DNA from: Maricaulis sp947259345
Lineage (GTDB): Bacteria > Pseudomonadota > Alphaproteobacteria > Caulobacterales > Maricaulaceae
Length of the DNA stretch: 64,000 nt
Assembly (NCBI GenBank): GCA_965217205.1
Contig: OZ244254.1
Coordinates: forward strand, 3,224,001-3,288,000
Reading direction: 5' to 3'
Part shown: piece by piece, positions 34,176 through 42,774 of the stretch
Layout of the letters: every line of letters starts with the position of its first letter
Position numbering within the stretch: position 1 is the stretch's first letter
Translations under genes and position numbers: made by a program
Notes under the pieces: generated by a model
What the model saw: the letters and a program-made list of their open reading frames with translations, nothing else
Databases searched by the model: none
What the model was told of the DNA's origin: nothing

Positions 34176-36404
34176 TTAGAGGTAGCGGTGAAGTTCGTGC
34201 GCACGACCCACAATTCGGTCGACGAGATGAGAGGTTTCAGACTCCGGCGAAACACCGAATCCAACACCATCAACGAGTACGAAGCCGCCACCAGGTTCCC
34301 GCCGCACTTCGGCTCCAGGCCAGATCTTCTCAGGCTCAACAGCAGCAGCGAGGATCTTCCGCAAACGGCCGCCCTCATTGACAGACCTGAACAATGCCAC
34401 AAGGTCATAGCGATCAAGTGTCGGCTTGCGGGTAACTTTGAATGACCAATTCCGCGATGTCGCCTCCACTACAATCGCAGGATCAGTAATCACGCGTGCT
34501 GTTCCAGGCACCGATGCCGATGCGAACTTCTCGGTAAGTTCATCGCGCAGTACCTCAAGGGCTTGGAAGCCGGTGCGACTCTCTAGCCTAATGCCCACAA
34601 GACTGTGAACCTGTTCCCGAGAGACGAAACAAACTACACGTTTCCCATACTCGTTGATCGGCTCCACGCCTTTTTTTCTGAGCAACTTGAGCGCGCTCCG
34701 CGCAGAGCATCTCAACAACGGGGCATAATCAGCCGCCCTGGCGTAGGCGTCCTCGAATGCATCGAGAGACGCCTCGCAAATCCGTGATCGGCCAGATTCA
34801 TCCTCGACAATCTTCAGGTAAGAAAGCTCAACCAGCTGGGCCAAACCGTCAGTTTCCGTTCCGAGACGTGCCTTTGCTTTCGCGAACGTGATTGCGTTCT
34901 TGATCTGGGCACCGGGCCGAAGGCGTGTCTTTTGGAAATAGGCGACCCTCGCACCATGGAAGAACGGCGCATCTTGATCATAATCGATCAGGCCAATGGT
35001 ATTATTCCGAATGAGCTGTGAATAGGCTGCGGGGAGCGAGATGCCGACTTTAGCGGCAAACGACGCGAGAGGCATTCCCTTGGGGTCGAAGCCCTCGCGC
35101 CGCCCCTGGTGCGCCCGGGCGATAAAGGCTTTGATCGCGTCTTCCTGGAAATAGCGCTGCCCATCACACCGGAAGTCCATTTTGAGGGTCCCCCTGCTGA
35201 CCAGCTCGTCGACCTCATCAATTGTGCAGCCCAGCTCCGCCGCGACGTGCTCCAAAGATAAAGCGGTGGCAATATAGCGCCTGACAGCATCGATGTTGTC
35301 ACTACTGAGGCGATAAGCCCGTGTGTGAGCGCATCGCTGAGTCGGAACCGCCGCCGCCTCCAAAATCTTGCGCAGATATTTGCTTTCGAGCTTCAAGTCA
35401 GTAGCGACTGATTCCAAAGTCCAGGCCCCGTCCGCGCCGTCATGTTGAGACAGCCTGCCGGAGGGAGTAGCAAGACCACTACGAACCCGAACTTCGCCAA
35501 AGCAATCGCTGACCAGCGTACGCAAGCCTTCCGTTGGAATGGTGCGAGTGAGCTGCGGGGCGTAGTGGCAGCGCGAGTGATAGCGAGTCTGATCGGAATC
35601 AGGCTGCAGCCACTTAGCCTCCGCGAGAAATTTCACGATTGCGTCTCGGCCCGCAAGCAGTGACGGAAAACTGAACTGCGCCAAATTTCGGAGCTCACAT
35701 GGTGTGTGCGAAGGCGATTCTATCCCTCGGTGGAGCTTGGTCAGGACGACCGCAGCCCGGAGAACGGAATGCAAGGACTGTCCAGCAAAGTGAGAAGGCT
35801 CTGCCGTCTCCACCCCCGTTACCTTGTTGAAGACGTGACGATCCAACGCGGTGGCGGGGTAGGGTATGGCGTGGTCTTGGCCAATCATTACACCCCGCTG
35901 GGTCCAGCCGGCCTCCGGGTACCGCCAATCAATCGGGTCGCCGTCGAGTCCCTCGATCAGCCTCACGTCATGGATGGGGCATGCGGCCACCGGCACGATG
36001 TCGAACCAAATCCGGATATAGCGCTCTTCCTCCAGGCAGAGCGGGCAGACCCGGCGTCGACCCTTCGAGAACGTCCGACTGGGGAGCAGATGACCGCAGA
36101 TTTCATAGCCTTGAGTCGTGCGCCTGGGCGTGTTCCAGGCGAGTTCGTCGCTACCGTAGATGGGGAGTTGGTTCACAACCTCCAACTGCTCGTCGAAATC
36201 CCAGTCTAGTCCGTTCAGGCCTAGCGAGAGCAGAAAGGCCTCGGTACTGAACGCGTAGTTGGCGGTCGCTGCCCGCTGCAAAAATCCGTAAACGGGCTCG
36301 TGCGGATAGACCTCACCCGGCCAGTTCGACATGGGAAGCCTAGCGATATCCACTACGTCTTGATGGGCACTGACCATCTTATTTCCTTCCATTGCCGCGG
36401 TCAT
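34176..36404 (-). CDS. TniQ/TnsD-like target-selection protein (long form)
   Basis: 742 residues. The N-terminal third is TniQ: EPVYGFLQRAA opening, then a zinc site GRRRVCPLCLEEERYIRIWFD (C120, C123) with AACPIHDVRLIEG (C142, H145). The remaining ~550 residues are helix-rich with several HTH-like segments (SLEHVAAELGCTIDEVDELVSRG; LAQLVELSYLKIVEDESG; SARSALKLLRKKGVEPINEYG, cited by position) and probably read DNA. Canonical TnsD is about 508 residues and Cascade-linked TniQ about 400, so this is unusually long. Starts by ATGA overlap with tnsC. Expected to recognise the attachment site and recruit TnsC. Confidence 0.85.
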   Translation of the reverse strand: MTAAMEGNKMVSAHQDVVDIARLPMSNWPGEVYPHEPVYGFLQRAATANYAFSTEAFLLSLGLNGLDWDFDEQLEVVNQLPIYGSDELAWNTPRRTTQGYEICGHLLPSRTFSKGRRRVCPLCLEEERYIRIWFDIVPVAACPIHDVRLIEGLDGDPIDWRYPEAGWTQRGVMIGQDHAIPYPATALDRHVFNKVTGVETAEPSHFAGQSLHSVLRAAVVLTKLHRGIESPSHTPCELRNLAQFSFPSLLAGRDAIVKFLAEAKWLQPDSDQTRYHSRCHYAPQLTRTIPTEGLRTLVSDCFGEVRVRSGLATPSGRLSQHDGADGAWTLESVATDLKLESKYLRKILEAAAVPTQRCAHTRAYRLSSDNIDAVRRYIATALSLEHVAAELGCTIDEVDELVSRGTLKMDFRCDGQRYFQEDAIKAFIARAHQGRREGFDPKGMPLASFAAKVGISLPAAYSQLIRNNTIGLIDYDQDAPFFHGARVAYFQKTRLRPGAQIKNAITFAKAKARLGTETDGLAQLVELSYLKIVEDESGRSRICEASLDAFEDAYARAADYAPLLRCSARSALKLLRKKGVEPINEYGKRVVCFVSREQVHSLVGIRLESRTGFQALEVLRDELTEKFASASVPGTARVITDPAIVVEATSRNWSFKVTRKPTLDRYDLVALFRSVNEGGRLRKILAAAVEPEKIWPGAEVRREPGGGFVLVDGVGFGVSPESETSHLVDRIVGRAHELHRYL

Positions 36405-37306
36405 GAGAGCGACGGGTCGTTGCGGAATGGATTGAAAACCTCATTGGGGCGCTTGCGATCGTCGTATGCCTCCGCGAAATGGCAGAGTTCCAGCCTATCC
36501 GAACCGGCTTCGAGCGCGATTTCGCCCGCGGCGATCATGTAGACCTTGAGGATGCCGATACATCCTTTTGTCGCTTTGAAGAGTCGGCTCGAAAAATCCA
36601 TTGAGGCAAAATCAGAGAGCTCGAACGGCATTTCCTCGTCGAACTTGTGACAAAGGACCCGAAAATGCTGGCAGTCTACGGGGTCCGTCCAGTCGTAGGG
36701 ACGCAGCCGCTTGTAAGGCAGGCCGCCGCGCCCGATGAGCTGAGAATCCTCTGCGATGATCGAATAAGTCTCCGGCAGTCCGATGCAAAGGATGTTGAAC
36801 TGATTGAGGTTGAGCATCTTGCGCAGCAGTTTGCGCGAAAAACTAAGCACCTTCCTGTTCTTCTCAGGGAAGAGCTCCTGAGCCTCATCAAAGATGACAA
36901 ACTGAACTTCCGACCGTTGGAGTTCCCGCAGGATCGCCAGGATTAAGTTGGAGTTAGTCATCCGCAGCGAGACCTGCATGCCAAGTCCGCTGGCGATGCT
37001 GTCCAGCACTGCGCGAGCTCCGCCCTCGATGGGAGAATCGACCAGCAAAACGCTGCGCTTAATCCCATCTGCTCCGATCTCCGGCTTGTATTCCGCCAGA
37101 ACTTCAGATGCGCCGTAAGTCTTACCGGTCCGGCTTTCGCCGATCAGCGCACAGATATTGCCCCGACCCGGCACTCCACCTTCGACGGGTTTGAAGAATC
37201 GCCTAATGGCCTTCGTTGCTTGCTGATGGTTGGCATGGTCAACGAAGATGTTTGTCATCTGCCTCTGACGATCCGCCGGCAGCCGTTCCTTGAAGTCACG
37301 CATCAC
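36401..37306 (-). CDS. TnsC/TniB-like AAA+ ATPase
   Basis: 301 residues. Walker A GESRTGKT (residues 56-63), Walker B FVIFDEAQ (D140, E141), a sensor-like ILCIGLPETYSII segment and the arginine-rich RLRPYDWTDP follow. TnsC couples the target selector to the TnsAB transposase and mediates target immunity. At 301 residues it lacks the extra N- and C-terminal parts of Tn7 TnsC (about 555) and matches the TniB size of Tn5053-type elements. Overlaps tnsB by 11 bp and tniQ by four. Confidence 0.92.
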   Translation of the reverse strand: MMRDFKERLPADRQRQMTNIFVDHANHQQATKAIRRFFKPVEGGVPGRGNICALIGESRTGKTYGASEVLAEYKPEIGADGIKRSVLLVDSPIEGGARAVLDSIASGLGMQVSLRMTNSNLILAILRELQRSEVQFVIFDEAQELFPEKNRKVLSFSRKLLRKMLNLNQFNILCIGLPETYSIIAEDSQLIGRGGLPYKRLRPYDWTDPVDCQHFRVLCHKFDEEMPFELSDFASMDFSSRLFKATKGCIGILKVYMIAAGEIALEAGSDRLELCHFAEAYDDRKRPNEVFNPFRNDPSLS

Positions 37307-39500
37307 TTCTACTCCCTGAATTGACTTGCGCGGCGAGCATGAGGATCTCGTCCATGTCGTCGCTCCCGGCAGCCGAGTTGATTTCGATCTTGGAAATTTG
37401 GGTTTCGCCGGTAGGAGGCGGTTCCAAACCGGTGGTCGGATCCGAGGTCACAAGCACAGGCTCTTCGTGGACTGCGGTCAGGGGTATGAGATCTGCTTCG
37501 CCTCCACACTGATCCTCGAATACGAGCTCGCTTACGCCCGGATGGGCACGGTTGCCGTAGAGATAGCGGGTGAGCTTGCGTTCGAGTTGCTTGCGGCGGC
37601 CCGACCGGAGGGCACCCATCCCTGCATTTATCAGGGCCGCCCTAGCCTTCCAGAGCGCTTCCGGGTCGCTGCGGTGTTCCTCCCGCATCAGCTCGTGCTC
37701 GCGGCAAAGCCGGTGCTGGAAAACAGAGAGCCCCTTGGTGTACTTCCGCCACTTGTCGACGACCGGAAGCTCGATGACCTCTTTGGCGTGATGGTTGTCG
37801 AGGTACACCTTAGAGACATCGTAGGGATCGCGGCGGACGTGGTACTTGGCTGAACAAGCCTTGGACGACTGACCTCTGTGATCGGGATGGGCGAGAATGC
37901 GATCCAGGTCAGGCGACCAGTACCTGATATGATCCCATTCAACGCCGTACTTCTGGACCGTACGCTCGGCGGTCTGCCCAGCGAGCGCGATGAAGAGCTC
38001 CTCGCTGGGAAGGCTCGGGCTGTCGAGAAGGTCCAGCTTGTCTCGCCACGCGTCGATCGGTGCCCTTGGAACCCCCGGCGCCCTGCCGAGTCCCCGGTTC
38101 GGCCGCCGATTGTAGTCCGTGACGATCCATTTGGTCGCGAGATCACGAAACTCTGACAGCGTCAAAACAGGCGCCTCCGGCTCCTCGTAATCGCGGTGCT
38201 GAACCGCGTTAGAGTGGGTCGTGCCGGGGAAGCGGTGGCTAAAGCGCGCCACTTCGCGCATGAAGCGTTCGACAAGGCCCTTGTGCCAGGGTTCACGCGG
38301 GGGAAGGCGAATGAGATTGAAGCCCAGGTCCGCAGCAGCGGCCAAGAGGTGACCGTTGGCAAACTCTCTTCCGTTGTCGATGTAGAGATTCTCAATCCGG
38401 CCCATACAAGGCCAGTCTTCGTCATTGAGGCCATCGATATGGTCAATGCGCTTCTGAAAGATTGCATTGCGCAGACCGTCTAGAACGGAAGCGTAGCCCG
38501 GGACGTCGAACGAGATCGAAAACCCGACAACCATGCGGGTGGCGCGGTCCAGAAACGCGATAAGGTAAGGACGTCCGAGAATGACGCGGTTGTCGTCGAC
38601 GAGAATGAGATCCACAGGCGTAAAATCGACCTCAACCTCGCCGTAAGGGCGATCAGGCAACCCACGCGTCTGGTAGCTCTGGCAATTCTTACGCGCATAG
38701 TATGTGCCGATACGTCCCGCCTGTTTCACGAAAGGCGACACCTTCCTGCGAATCTCGCGCTCAAGCGTCGACAGGCTCGGCGGCGTCAGAAGTCCTTTCT
38801 CGTCGAGGTGTTTGAGCGGAGCGGACTCGCTATATTTCTTGCCTTCCGCCGAGCGGTTGACGTCAGAGATGTAGCTCAGTGCCTCGAGGTGAGCATCTTT
38901 TATCGAACCGCCCTGAAGGTACCGGTCGACAGCGCGATCAAGCGCGACCTTTTTCGCTTCGGGGAGCCTTGAGCCCCTTTTTCCCTTCAGGTCATGACGC
39001 GGAGCGTAAGCGGCGAGGCCGATTTCTTGGAAATGGGCGTCGTGCAAGCGCTTCCAGTTGAGCACCGAGGTAGGCGAGGGCGAGGTTTCCTCACCGCGTT
39101 CAAGGGCTTTCTCGGCGATCCGATCCTTGAGCCACTTCCGGCTTGTTCGAAATCCGGTCGGATGCTGCATCACATATTTCACGTAGTCATGTTTGAGCGC
39201 CGCGGCGGCTCGCGCGTGTGGGTCTTCCAGGTGCGGTGCCATCGGAGAAAGGGGTGGGCACATAGATGATCGGGATCGGTATTTAAGTTTCCCAGAGCCA
39301 TAGAGGTCGACCAACCGAAGATCGGTTTCGATCAGCAATTCTTGTGTCTCGAGGTGAATAAGTATCCACTTGTCGCGTTGGCGCTTTTGGACAAAGTGCT
39401 CCTCACCGTTAATCCAAACACTATCGCCGACAACAAGTCTCAGCCGGGGATAGAGATTGCCATGTGGAACCTCGACTGATTTGAGGTGAGAACTGGTCAT
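37296..39500 (-). CDS. TnsB-like DDE transposase (Mu/Tn7 type)
   Basis: 734 residues. The retroviral-integrase-type catalytic core has D292 (VEVDFTPVDL), D375 (LYIDNGREFA) and E411 (KGLVERFM), a D-D(35)E arrangement. N-terminal HTH-like segments (residues ~95-260) precede the core and a Mu-type C-terminal beta-barrel and tail follow (GVEWDHIRYWSPDL... KVYLDNH). It binds the transposon ends and makes the 3' cuts and strand transfer. Length agrees with Tn7 TnsB (702). ATGA overlap with tnsA, so the two are co-translated. Confidence 0.95.
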   Translation of the reverse strand: MTSSHLKSVEVPHGNLYPRLRLVVGDSVWINGEEHFVQKRQRDKWILIHLETQELLIETDLRLVDLYGSGKLKYRSRSSMCPPLSPMAPHLEDPHARAAAALKHDYVKYVMQHPTGFRTSRKWLKDRIAEKALERGEETSPSPTSVLNWKRLHDAHFQEIGLAAYAPRHDLKGKRGSRLPEAKKVALDRAVDRYLQGGSIKDAHLEALSYISDVNRSAEGKKYSESAPLKHLDEKGLLTPPSLSTLEREIRRKVSPFVKQAGRIGTYYARKNCQSYQTRGLPDRPYGEVEVDFTPVDLILVDDNRVILGRPYLIAFLDRATRMVVGFSISFDVPGYASVLDGLRNAIFQKRIDHIDGLNDEDWPCMGRIENLYIDNGREFANGHLLAAAADLGFNLIRLPPREPWHKGLVERFMREVARFSHRFPGTTHSNAVQHRDYEEPEAPVLTLSEFRDLATKWIVTDYNRRPNRGLGRAPGVPRAPIDAWRDKLDLLDSPSLPSEELFIALAGQTAERTVQKYGVEWDHIRYWSPDLDRILAHPDHRGQSSKACSAKYHVRRDPYDVSKVYLDNHHAKEVIELPVVDKWRKYTKGLSVFQHRLCREHELMREEHRSDPEALWKARAALINAGMGALRSGRRKQLERKLTRYLYGNRAHPGVSELVFEDQCGGEADLIPLTAVHEEPVLVTSDPTTGLEPPPTGETQISKIEINSAAGSDDMDEILMLAAQVNSGSRSDA

Positions 39501-40258
39501 TCAGCGGCCTCATTGAACCGCACTTCAGTGTTGCGCCCATACTTTGCGCCTGAAGCGAGTACGACCTCGCCGGCAAGGCCCAAGCGCATTACCGAGCCAA
39601 AGGCCTCGGCCATCTGACAACGCGCTTCGATTGATGCTTCTTCGCAGAGTTGGCCGATGCTTGAGACGCCGCCGTGTGCTTCAAGCGTACGTCGCACCGT
39701 GTATTCACTCGACGGATCCTGCGGTGCATGCCGGTGGCGGTACATCGTCCGCGCGTTTGACAGCCTGGGCTCTGCGTAAAGGTCGCGCTCCGTCCAGACG
39801 AGCAATTCGACGCCGTGATCAAAACGATATGCTTGGCGAATAGCGGCTACTCGCGACACCCATTGGTCCGCTTCAGCGAAGTAGCTTGCCTTCGTGTCAA
39901 TAGCAAAAAGGCGTTCGTCTTTATTCAAAGCGATGAAATCAGGTGTGTATTCACGCCTAACTCGCCCGCTATCATTGCTTTCCATCCAATAGAGGAGCGG
40001 ATTCGGCTGGCAGACATAGTATTGAATGCGAGGGTCTACCGAAAGAAGGAGGTGGCCTAAGCTTTCGAGGTGGCTTTCAAACGGCGCGTATGAATTCAGG
40101 CATTTGGGAGTTTTGGCGAAAATCCCGTCGCGTGCGACCCAAACCTTTCCGGGCTTCCAGGTCCTCGTGGGCTCCGCGCCTTGATAGAGTCCGAGCTGGC
40201 GAAATTTTGAAGCGCGGCTTCCCCGCGGCGCGAATGTGGCTTTATCGGTCATGACCAT
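39497..40258 (-). CDS. TnsA-like endonuclease (PD-(D/E)xK)
   Basis: 253 residues. Catalytic pattern E61 (PFESHLE), D107 (EYTPDFI) and D121-x-K123 (AIDTKAS) agrees with TnsA, which cuts the 5' ends of the element so it moves by cut-and-paste rather than replication. Before it, KVWVARDGIFAKTPK and after it a helical C-terminal domain with a winged-helix-like ending (VSSIGQLCEEASIEARCQ). No ribosome site is evident for either ATG (40258 or 40252); the transcript may be nearly leaderless. First gene of the operon. Confidence 0.9.
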   Translation of the reverse strand: MVMTDKATFAPRGSRASKFRQLGLYQGAEPTRTWKPGKVWVARDGIFAKTPKCLNSYAPFESHLESLGHLLLSVDPRIQYYVCQPNPLLYWMESNDSGRVRREYTPDFIALNKDERLFAIDTKASYFAEADQWVSRVAAIRQAYRFDHGVELLVWTERDLYAEPRLSNARTMYRHRHAPQDPSSEYTVRRTLEAHGGVSSIGQLCEEASIEARCQMAEAFGSVMRLGLAGEVVLASGAKYGRNTEVRFNEAAE

Positions 40259-40332
40259 AATTTGCGATGACGAGTAAAAATTGTCAATGTCAATTTAAGG
40301 AAGTTGACAAATTTTTTTAGTCTATGGTTAAT
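40259..40332. promoter_or_regulatory. Divergent promoter/operator between tnsA and the MerR-like gene
   Basis: AT-rich against the flanking genes. On the minus strand two TTGACA boxes lie in tandem (40293-40288 and 40287-40282) facing tnsA. On the plus strand TTGACA at 40304-40309 is followed after 17 bp by GTTAAT (40327-40332), giving a promoter for the regulator gene whose ATG 40363 lies ~25 bp beyond the likely start site. AAAAATTGTCAA (40276-40287) and TTGACAAATTTTT (40304-40316) form an inverted repeat that spans both -35 boxes, a plausible operator. Confidence 0.6.
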
Positions 40333-40362
40333 GCTCGCGGCTGGGCAAGGACAAGAGCTGCA

Positions 40363-40917
40363 ATGAAGTTCGAAATTGAAGAGACATTACACGGACCTAA
40401 GCGAGTTGCGGAAATGACGAGCTTGGCAATGGACGGTCAACGGAACTGGCGACACCGAGGGCACCTAGGTCCGAGCGATGGCACGCGTGGAAAAATGAGG
40501 ACAAGGTCCGTCGCGGCTCTCGCGGTCCGCGCTTGGGCTTCGTCACTTGGCTTTCCGCCGCGCGAAAGTGAGCAGCTGGGCCAAGCAACAGCGGCGAGCG
40601 TATTATACGCTGCTATTATCAACTCGCCTTCGACACTGAAAGTAGAGGGGACACGCTCAGCAGTGGCCGAGTTTTTCGCGCAATATTCCGAGCACGACCA
40701 TATCGCACGGGGCGTGAGCGGTCTCGGCGACACTCAGCAAGTTATCTCAATTACTTGGGCGGACAACGGCCCGCCAGAGCTCAACAAGAACGTGCCGGGA
40801 GCAAACGAGCTCGATGAAGTGATCGCGATGCGACAGTTAAATTTGATCGCACTCGGCGACTGGGTCGCTGATCAAGCTGATCATCCACTCTTTCTGATCA
40901 AAGCTCTCGACGCCTGA
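40363..40917 (+). CDS. MerR-like HTH regulator, transposon-associated
   Basis: 184 residues from ATG 40363 (an upstream ATG at 40324 lies inside the predicted promoter). Residues 9-75 follow the MerR winged-helix pattern: GPKRVAEMTSLAMDGQRNWRHRGHLGPSDGTRGKMRTRSV, cited by position, then AALAVRAWASSLGFPPRESEQL. The C-terminal ~100 residues have no metal-binding cysteines and no recognised ligand domain. Divergent from tnsA with shared control sequences, so it probably regulates the tns operon and itself. Similar regulators accompany some prophage and transposon genes. Confidence 0.7.
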   Translation: MKFEIEETLHGPKRVAEMTSLAMDGQRNWRHRGHLGPSDGTRGKMRTRSVAALAVRAWASSLGFPPRESEQLGQATAASVLYAAIINSPSTLKVEGTRSAVAEFFAQYSEHDHIARGVSGLGDTQQVISITWADNGPPELNKNVPGANELDEVIAMRQLNLIALGDWVADQADHPLFLIKALDA

Positions 40918-41240
40918 TCTAATCCTATTGAGAGACTCATCTACTAGTGCGTTTTGGAGGGCAGGCACCTCGCCTGACGGGAAGACCACTTGGCGTTCTA
41001 AAAACTCCAACGAAATGGCTCAGAAACCTTCGATAGACGCTCAACCCTGCAAATCAATAAGCCTTCTAGGGCGGCCACCAGCTCGATGCGCCACGAGCCT
41101 CGCGCACAGCTGGTAGATCGCGCCCGCCAAATTTTACCCAGATTGAACAGGTGTCGGCTTAGGTGGGGCCGACTACGTAAAGCCCGCCCCACTTCAGCCG
41201 GGGCCCGAGAGAGCTGAAACCCTGCTATGCTTAGGCTAGG
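40918..41240. other. Intergenic region, no gene seen
   Basis: 323 bp between the MerR-like gene and the SRAP-like gene. Lower G+C than the flanks. Contains a hairpin GTGGGGC/GCCCCAC (41163-41169 with 41186-41192) with a 16-nt loop that could end transcription of the leftward gene, but no T-run follows. I found no TTGGAC cluster here, so it does not look like the second transposon end. Confidence 0.5.
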
Positions 41241-41927
41241 CTATCCAAAGGATTCCCATGCCTCGCGAGCTGGCTTCACTTCAAAAGCCGACCTCGGTCG
41301 CTCCGCAGTATAGCTCGTATGCTTCACGCGTAGCGAACCAGTTGGGAGATCACGGATCAAGTCAGTGTGACCGTAGGTAGGACGAAACCACTCGGAAAGC
41401 TCGAATGGGCGCAGGATCAAGGGAAACCATGGCGTCGCTCGACCAATGTCCGCCGGCGACTGAACGATACAAGGCCAGAACACCGGATCAGCATCATAGC
41501 TCCTGGCGCGGTACACCTCACCAGCGAGAAATAAGATAGATCCCTCTGCACTAGTGACATCCAGGTGACCGTCAAAATTAAAACTACGACAATCGCCCTC
41601 AATCGCCGCGATGGCTAGGACTGCCCGCTCCGTCGATTGCATGTACGGCTCGGACTGAGTGATGCGAACACTCTCGGCATCGTCTGGAAAGCGCTCGCAG
41701 CGGACCATGCGGCGGGAGATACTGCCAGGTTGCCCGAAGAAGCACGGGAAATGCTGATCCAGGGCCTGCCGCTTTCCACCGACCCATTCCGGAATGCGTC
41801 TGGGCGAGCCCGCGTGGCCAACCCACTCACTGAGCGACGCAATAGCCGTTTCTTCCGACGGCAGGCGGAGACAAAAGAGCCGCAACGGCGACCTCCATAT
41901 TTTCTGAATAAGAGTTGTGATGACCAT
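41241..41927 (-). CDS. SRAP-like (YedK/HMCES) protein, divergent
   Basis: 228 residues if started at ATG 41927; the frame is open to 42086. The last ~100 residues follow the SRAP pattern: ILFLAGEVYRARS (like FAGLWE), WPCIVQSPADIGRATPWFPLIL (like TIITT...HDRMPVIL), RPFELSEWF, and LIRDLPTGSLRVKHTS. SRAP proteins crosslink to abasic sites in single-stranded DNA by a cysteine at position 2, after MCG. That N-terminus is not visible, so the protein may be inactive, truncated or misassigned. Its place in the transposon region suggests a cargo or accessory gene. Confidence 0.4.
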   Translation of the reverse strand: MVITTLIQKIWRSPLRLFCLRLPSEETAIASLSEWVGHAGSPRRIPEWVGGKRQALDQHFPCFFGQPGSISRRMVRCERFPDDAESVRITQSEPYMQSTERAVLAIAAIEGDCRSFNFDGHLDVTSAEGSILFLAGEVYRARSYDADPVFWPCIVQSPADIGRATPWFPLILRPFELSEWFRPTYGHTDLIRDLPTGSLRVKHTSYTAERPRSAFEVKPAREAWESFG

Positions 41928-42086
41928 ACCACAGAATTCCAATAATGCAAGAAAAACAATAAGTTCCAATTGGCAACGGCGCGGTGACAACAGGAAAGTT
42001 GAGCGAACCGACGCCCCATAGTTGTCGCCTGACAAGAAGACGCCGGCTGAAGCGCGGGCGCCGATTTGGCAACGCGATCTCCCCAC

Positions 42087-42436
42087 TGTCGGGTCAATTC
42101 ATGTAGACATGGATGTCATTGCCCGGGACACCTTGCGTTTCACACGTTCAACCAACAGCGCATCTTCCCCGGCGCTACGGGAAGAACTCGAGCATCCCGC
42201 AAATTCCAAACCAACTAGATGCGGACTATTTCAAAATGCACCTTAAACCCGCAGCTGCCAGATTGCCCATGTGATGCGGCGCGCTTCCTCATAGGCCGGT
42301 GATATCTTGTTTTGCTGGGCTTACGCTCGGGGTAAAGTCGGCGCTGGCCAACGTGCTGGCGGCTTGCTTGCGTGAGGGGTGACGCCAGTTTGCGCGTAAT
42401 GCTGAAGTCCCTTCATCAACCCAGAAATGAGACCCC
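42087..42436. other. Intergenic region, no gene seen
   Basis: 350 bp between the SRAP-like gene and the CusF-like gene. The left half is lower in G+C and reads as part of the mobile region; the right half resembles the flanking island. No convincing frame, tRNA or transposon-end repeat was found. CCAACA at 42152-42157 is an isolated match to the outer left-end sequence. Confidence 0.5.
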
Positions 42437-42763
42437 ATGATCACACTTATTGCCGCGTCTGCCCTGATCTTCACGACAGTCGACCACCATGATCAGCCTA
42501 GCCACGATGGAAACCATCACGGGCATACCGAGGCCAGCTCGACGGTCGCGGCGGAGGTGCGGACAGCCGACGCTGATGGGCGCACTGCTGTCGTCAGTCA
42601 TGAAGCTCTTACCGAGCTGGGCATGTCGGCCATGACGATGCGCTTCTCTGTAGCTGAGACCGTGGATTTCGATCTCTTCCGGCCAGGTGCACACCTGATG
42701 ATTACCGTCGTGAATACTGCGGACGGGTTCCAGATCGCTGACGCCGAATTATCACACCACTGA
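42437..42763 (+). CDS. CusF-like periplasmic copper-binding protein
   Basis: 108 residues. An N-terminal signal-like stretch is followed by a His-rich spacer (DHHDQPSHDGNHHGHTE). The C-terminal domain has the CusF metal site pattern H...ELGMSAMTMRF, i.e. the histidine, then MTM; the tryptophan that stacks on Cu(I) in E. coli CusF is replaced by Met here. It should chaperone Cu(I)/Ag(I) in the periplasm. It is on the opposite strand to the rest of the metal island and convergent with the acyltransferase gene. Confidence 0.75.
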   Translation: MITLIAASALIFTTVDHHDQPSHDGNHHGHTEASSTVAAEVRTADADGRTAVVSHEALTELGMSAMTMRFSVAETVDFDLFRPGAHLMITVVNTADGFQIADAELSHH

Positions 42764-42774
42764 CCATGCCGGCC

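Larger units (their letters stand above)
33974..40258 (-). mobile_element. Tn7-superfamily transposition module (TnsA-TnsB-TnsC-TniQ)
   Basis: Four leftward genes with overlapping stop/start codons encode a PD-(D/E)xK nuclease, a DDE transposase, an AAA+ ATPase and a TniQ/TnsD-like protein, ending in a strong terminator and a cluster of repeated motifs. This gene set is the core of cut-and-paste, target-selective Tn7-like elements. No cas genes, CRISPR array or TnsE homologue was seen, so targeting should rely on the TniQ protein. The left limit is taken from the outermost TGTTGG repeat; the right limit given is only the end of tnsA, because no matching right end was found and the element probably continues. 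Confidence 0.8.

Noticed and set aside
40276..40317. Inverted repeat near tnsA as a transposon end
   Set aside because: Its sequence differs from the TTGGAC array at the left, and the -35 boxes explain it better as a control region.
42152..42157. CCAACA as the right-hand transposon terminus
   Set aside because: Only six bases match the outer left end and no further TTGGAC-type motifs accompany it.
42022..42246. 74-residue frame on the plus strand
   Set aside because: No ribosome site, no domain, and lies partly antisense to the upstream extension of the SRAP-like frame.
42308..42340. Second MerR-type operator upstream of the CusF-like gene
   Set aside because: A CTTAC-N7-GTAAAG dyad is present but not centred between credible -35 and -10 boxes.
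33974..42436. CRISPR array or cas genes accompanying the Tn7-like module
   Set aside because: No regularly spaced direct repeats and no Cas-like protein were found anywhere in the window.
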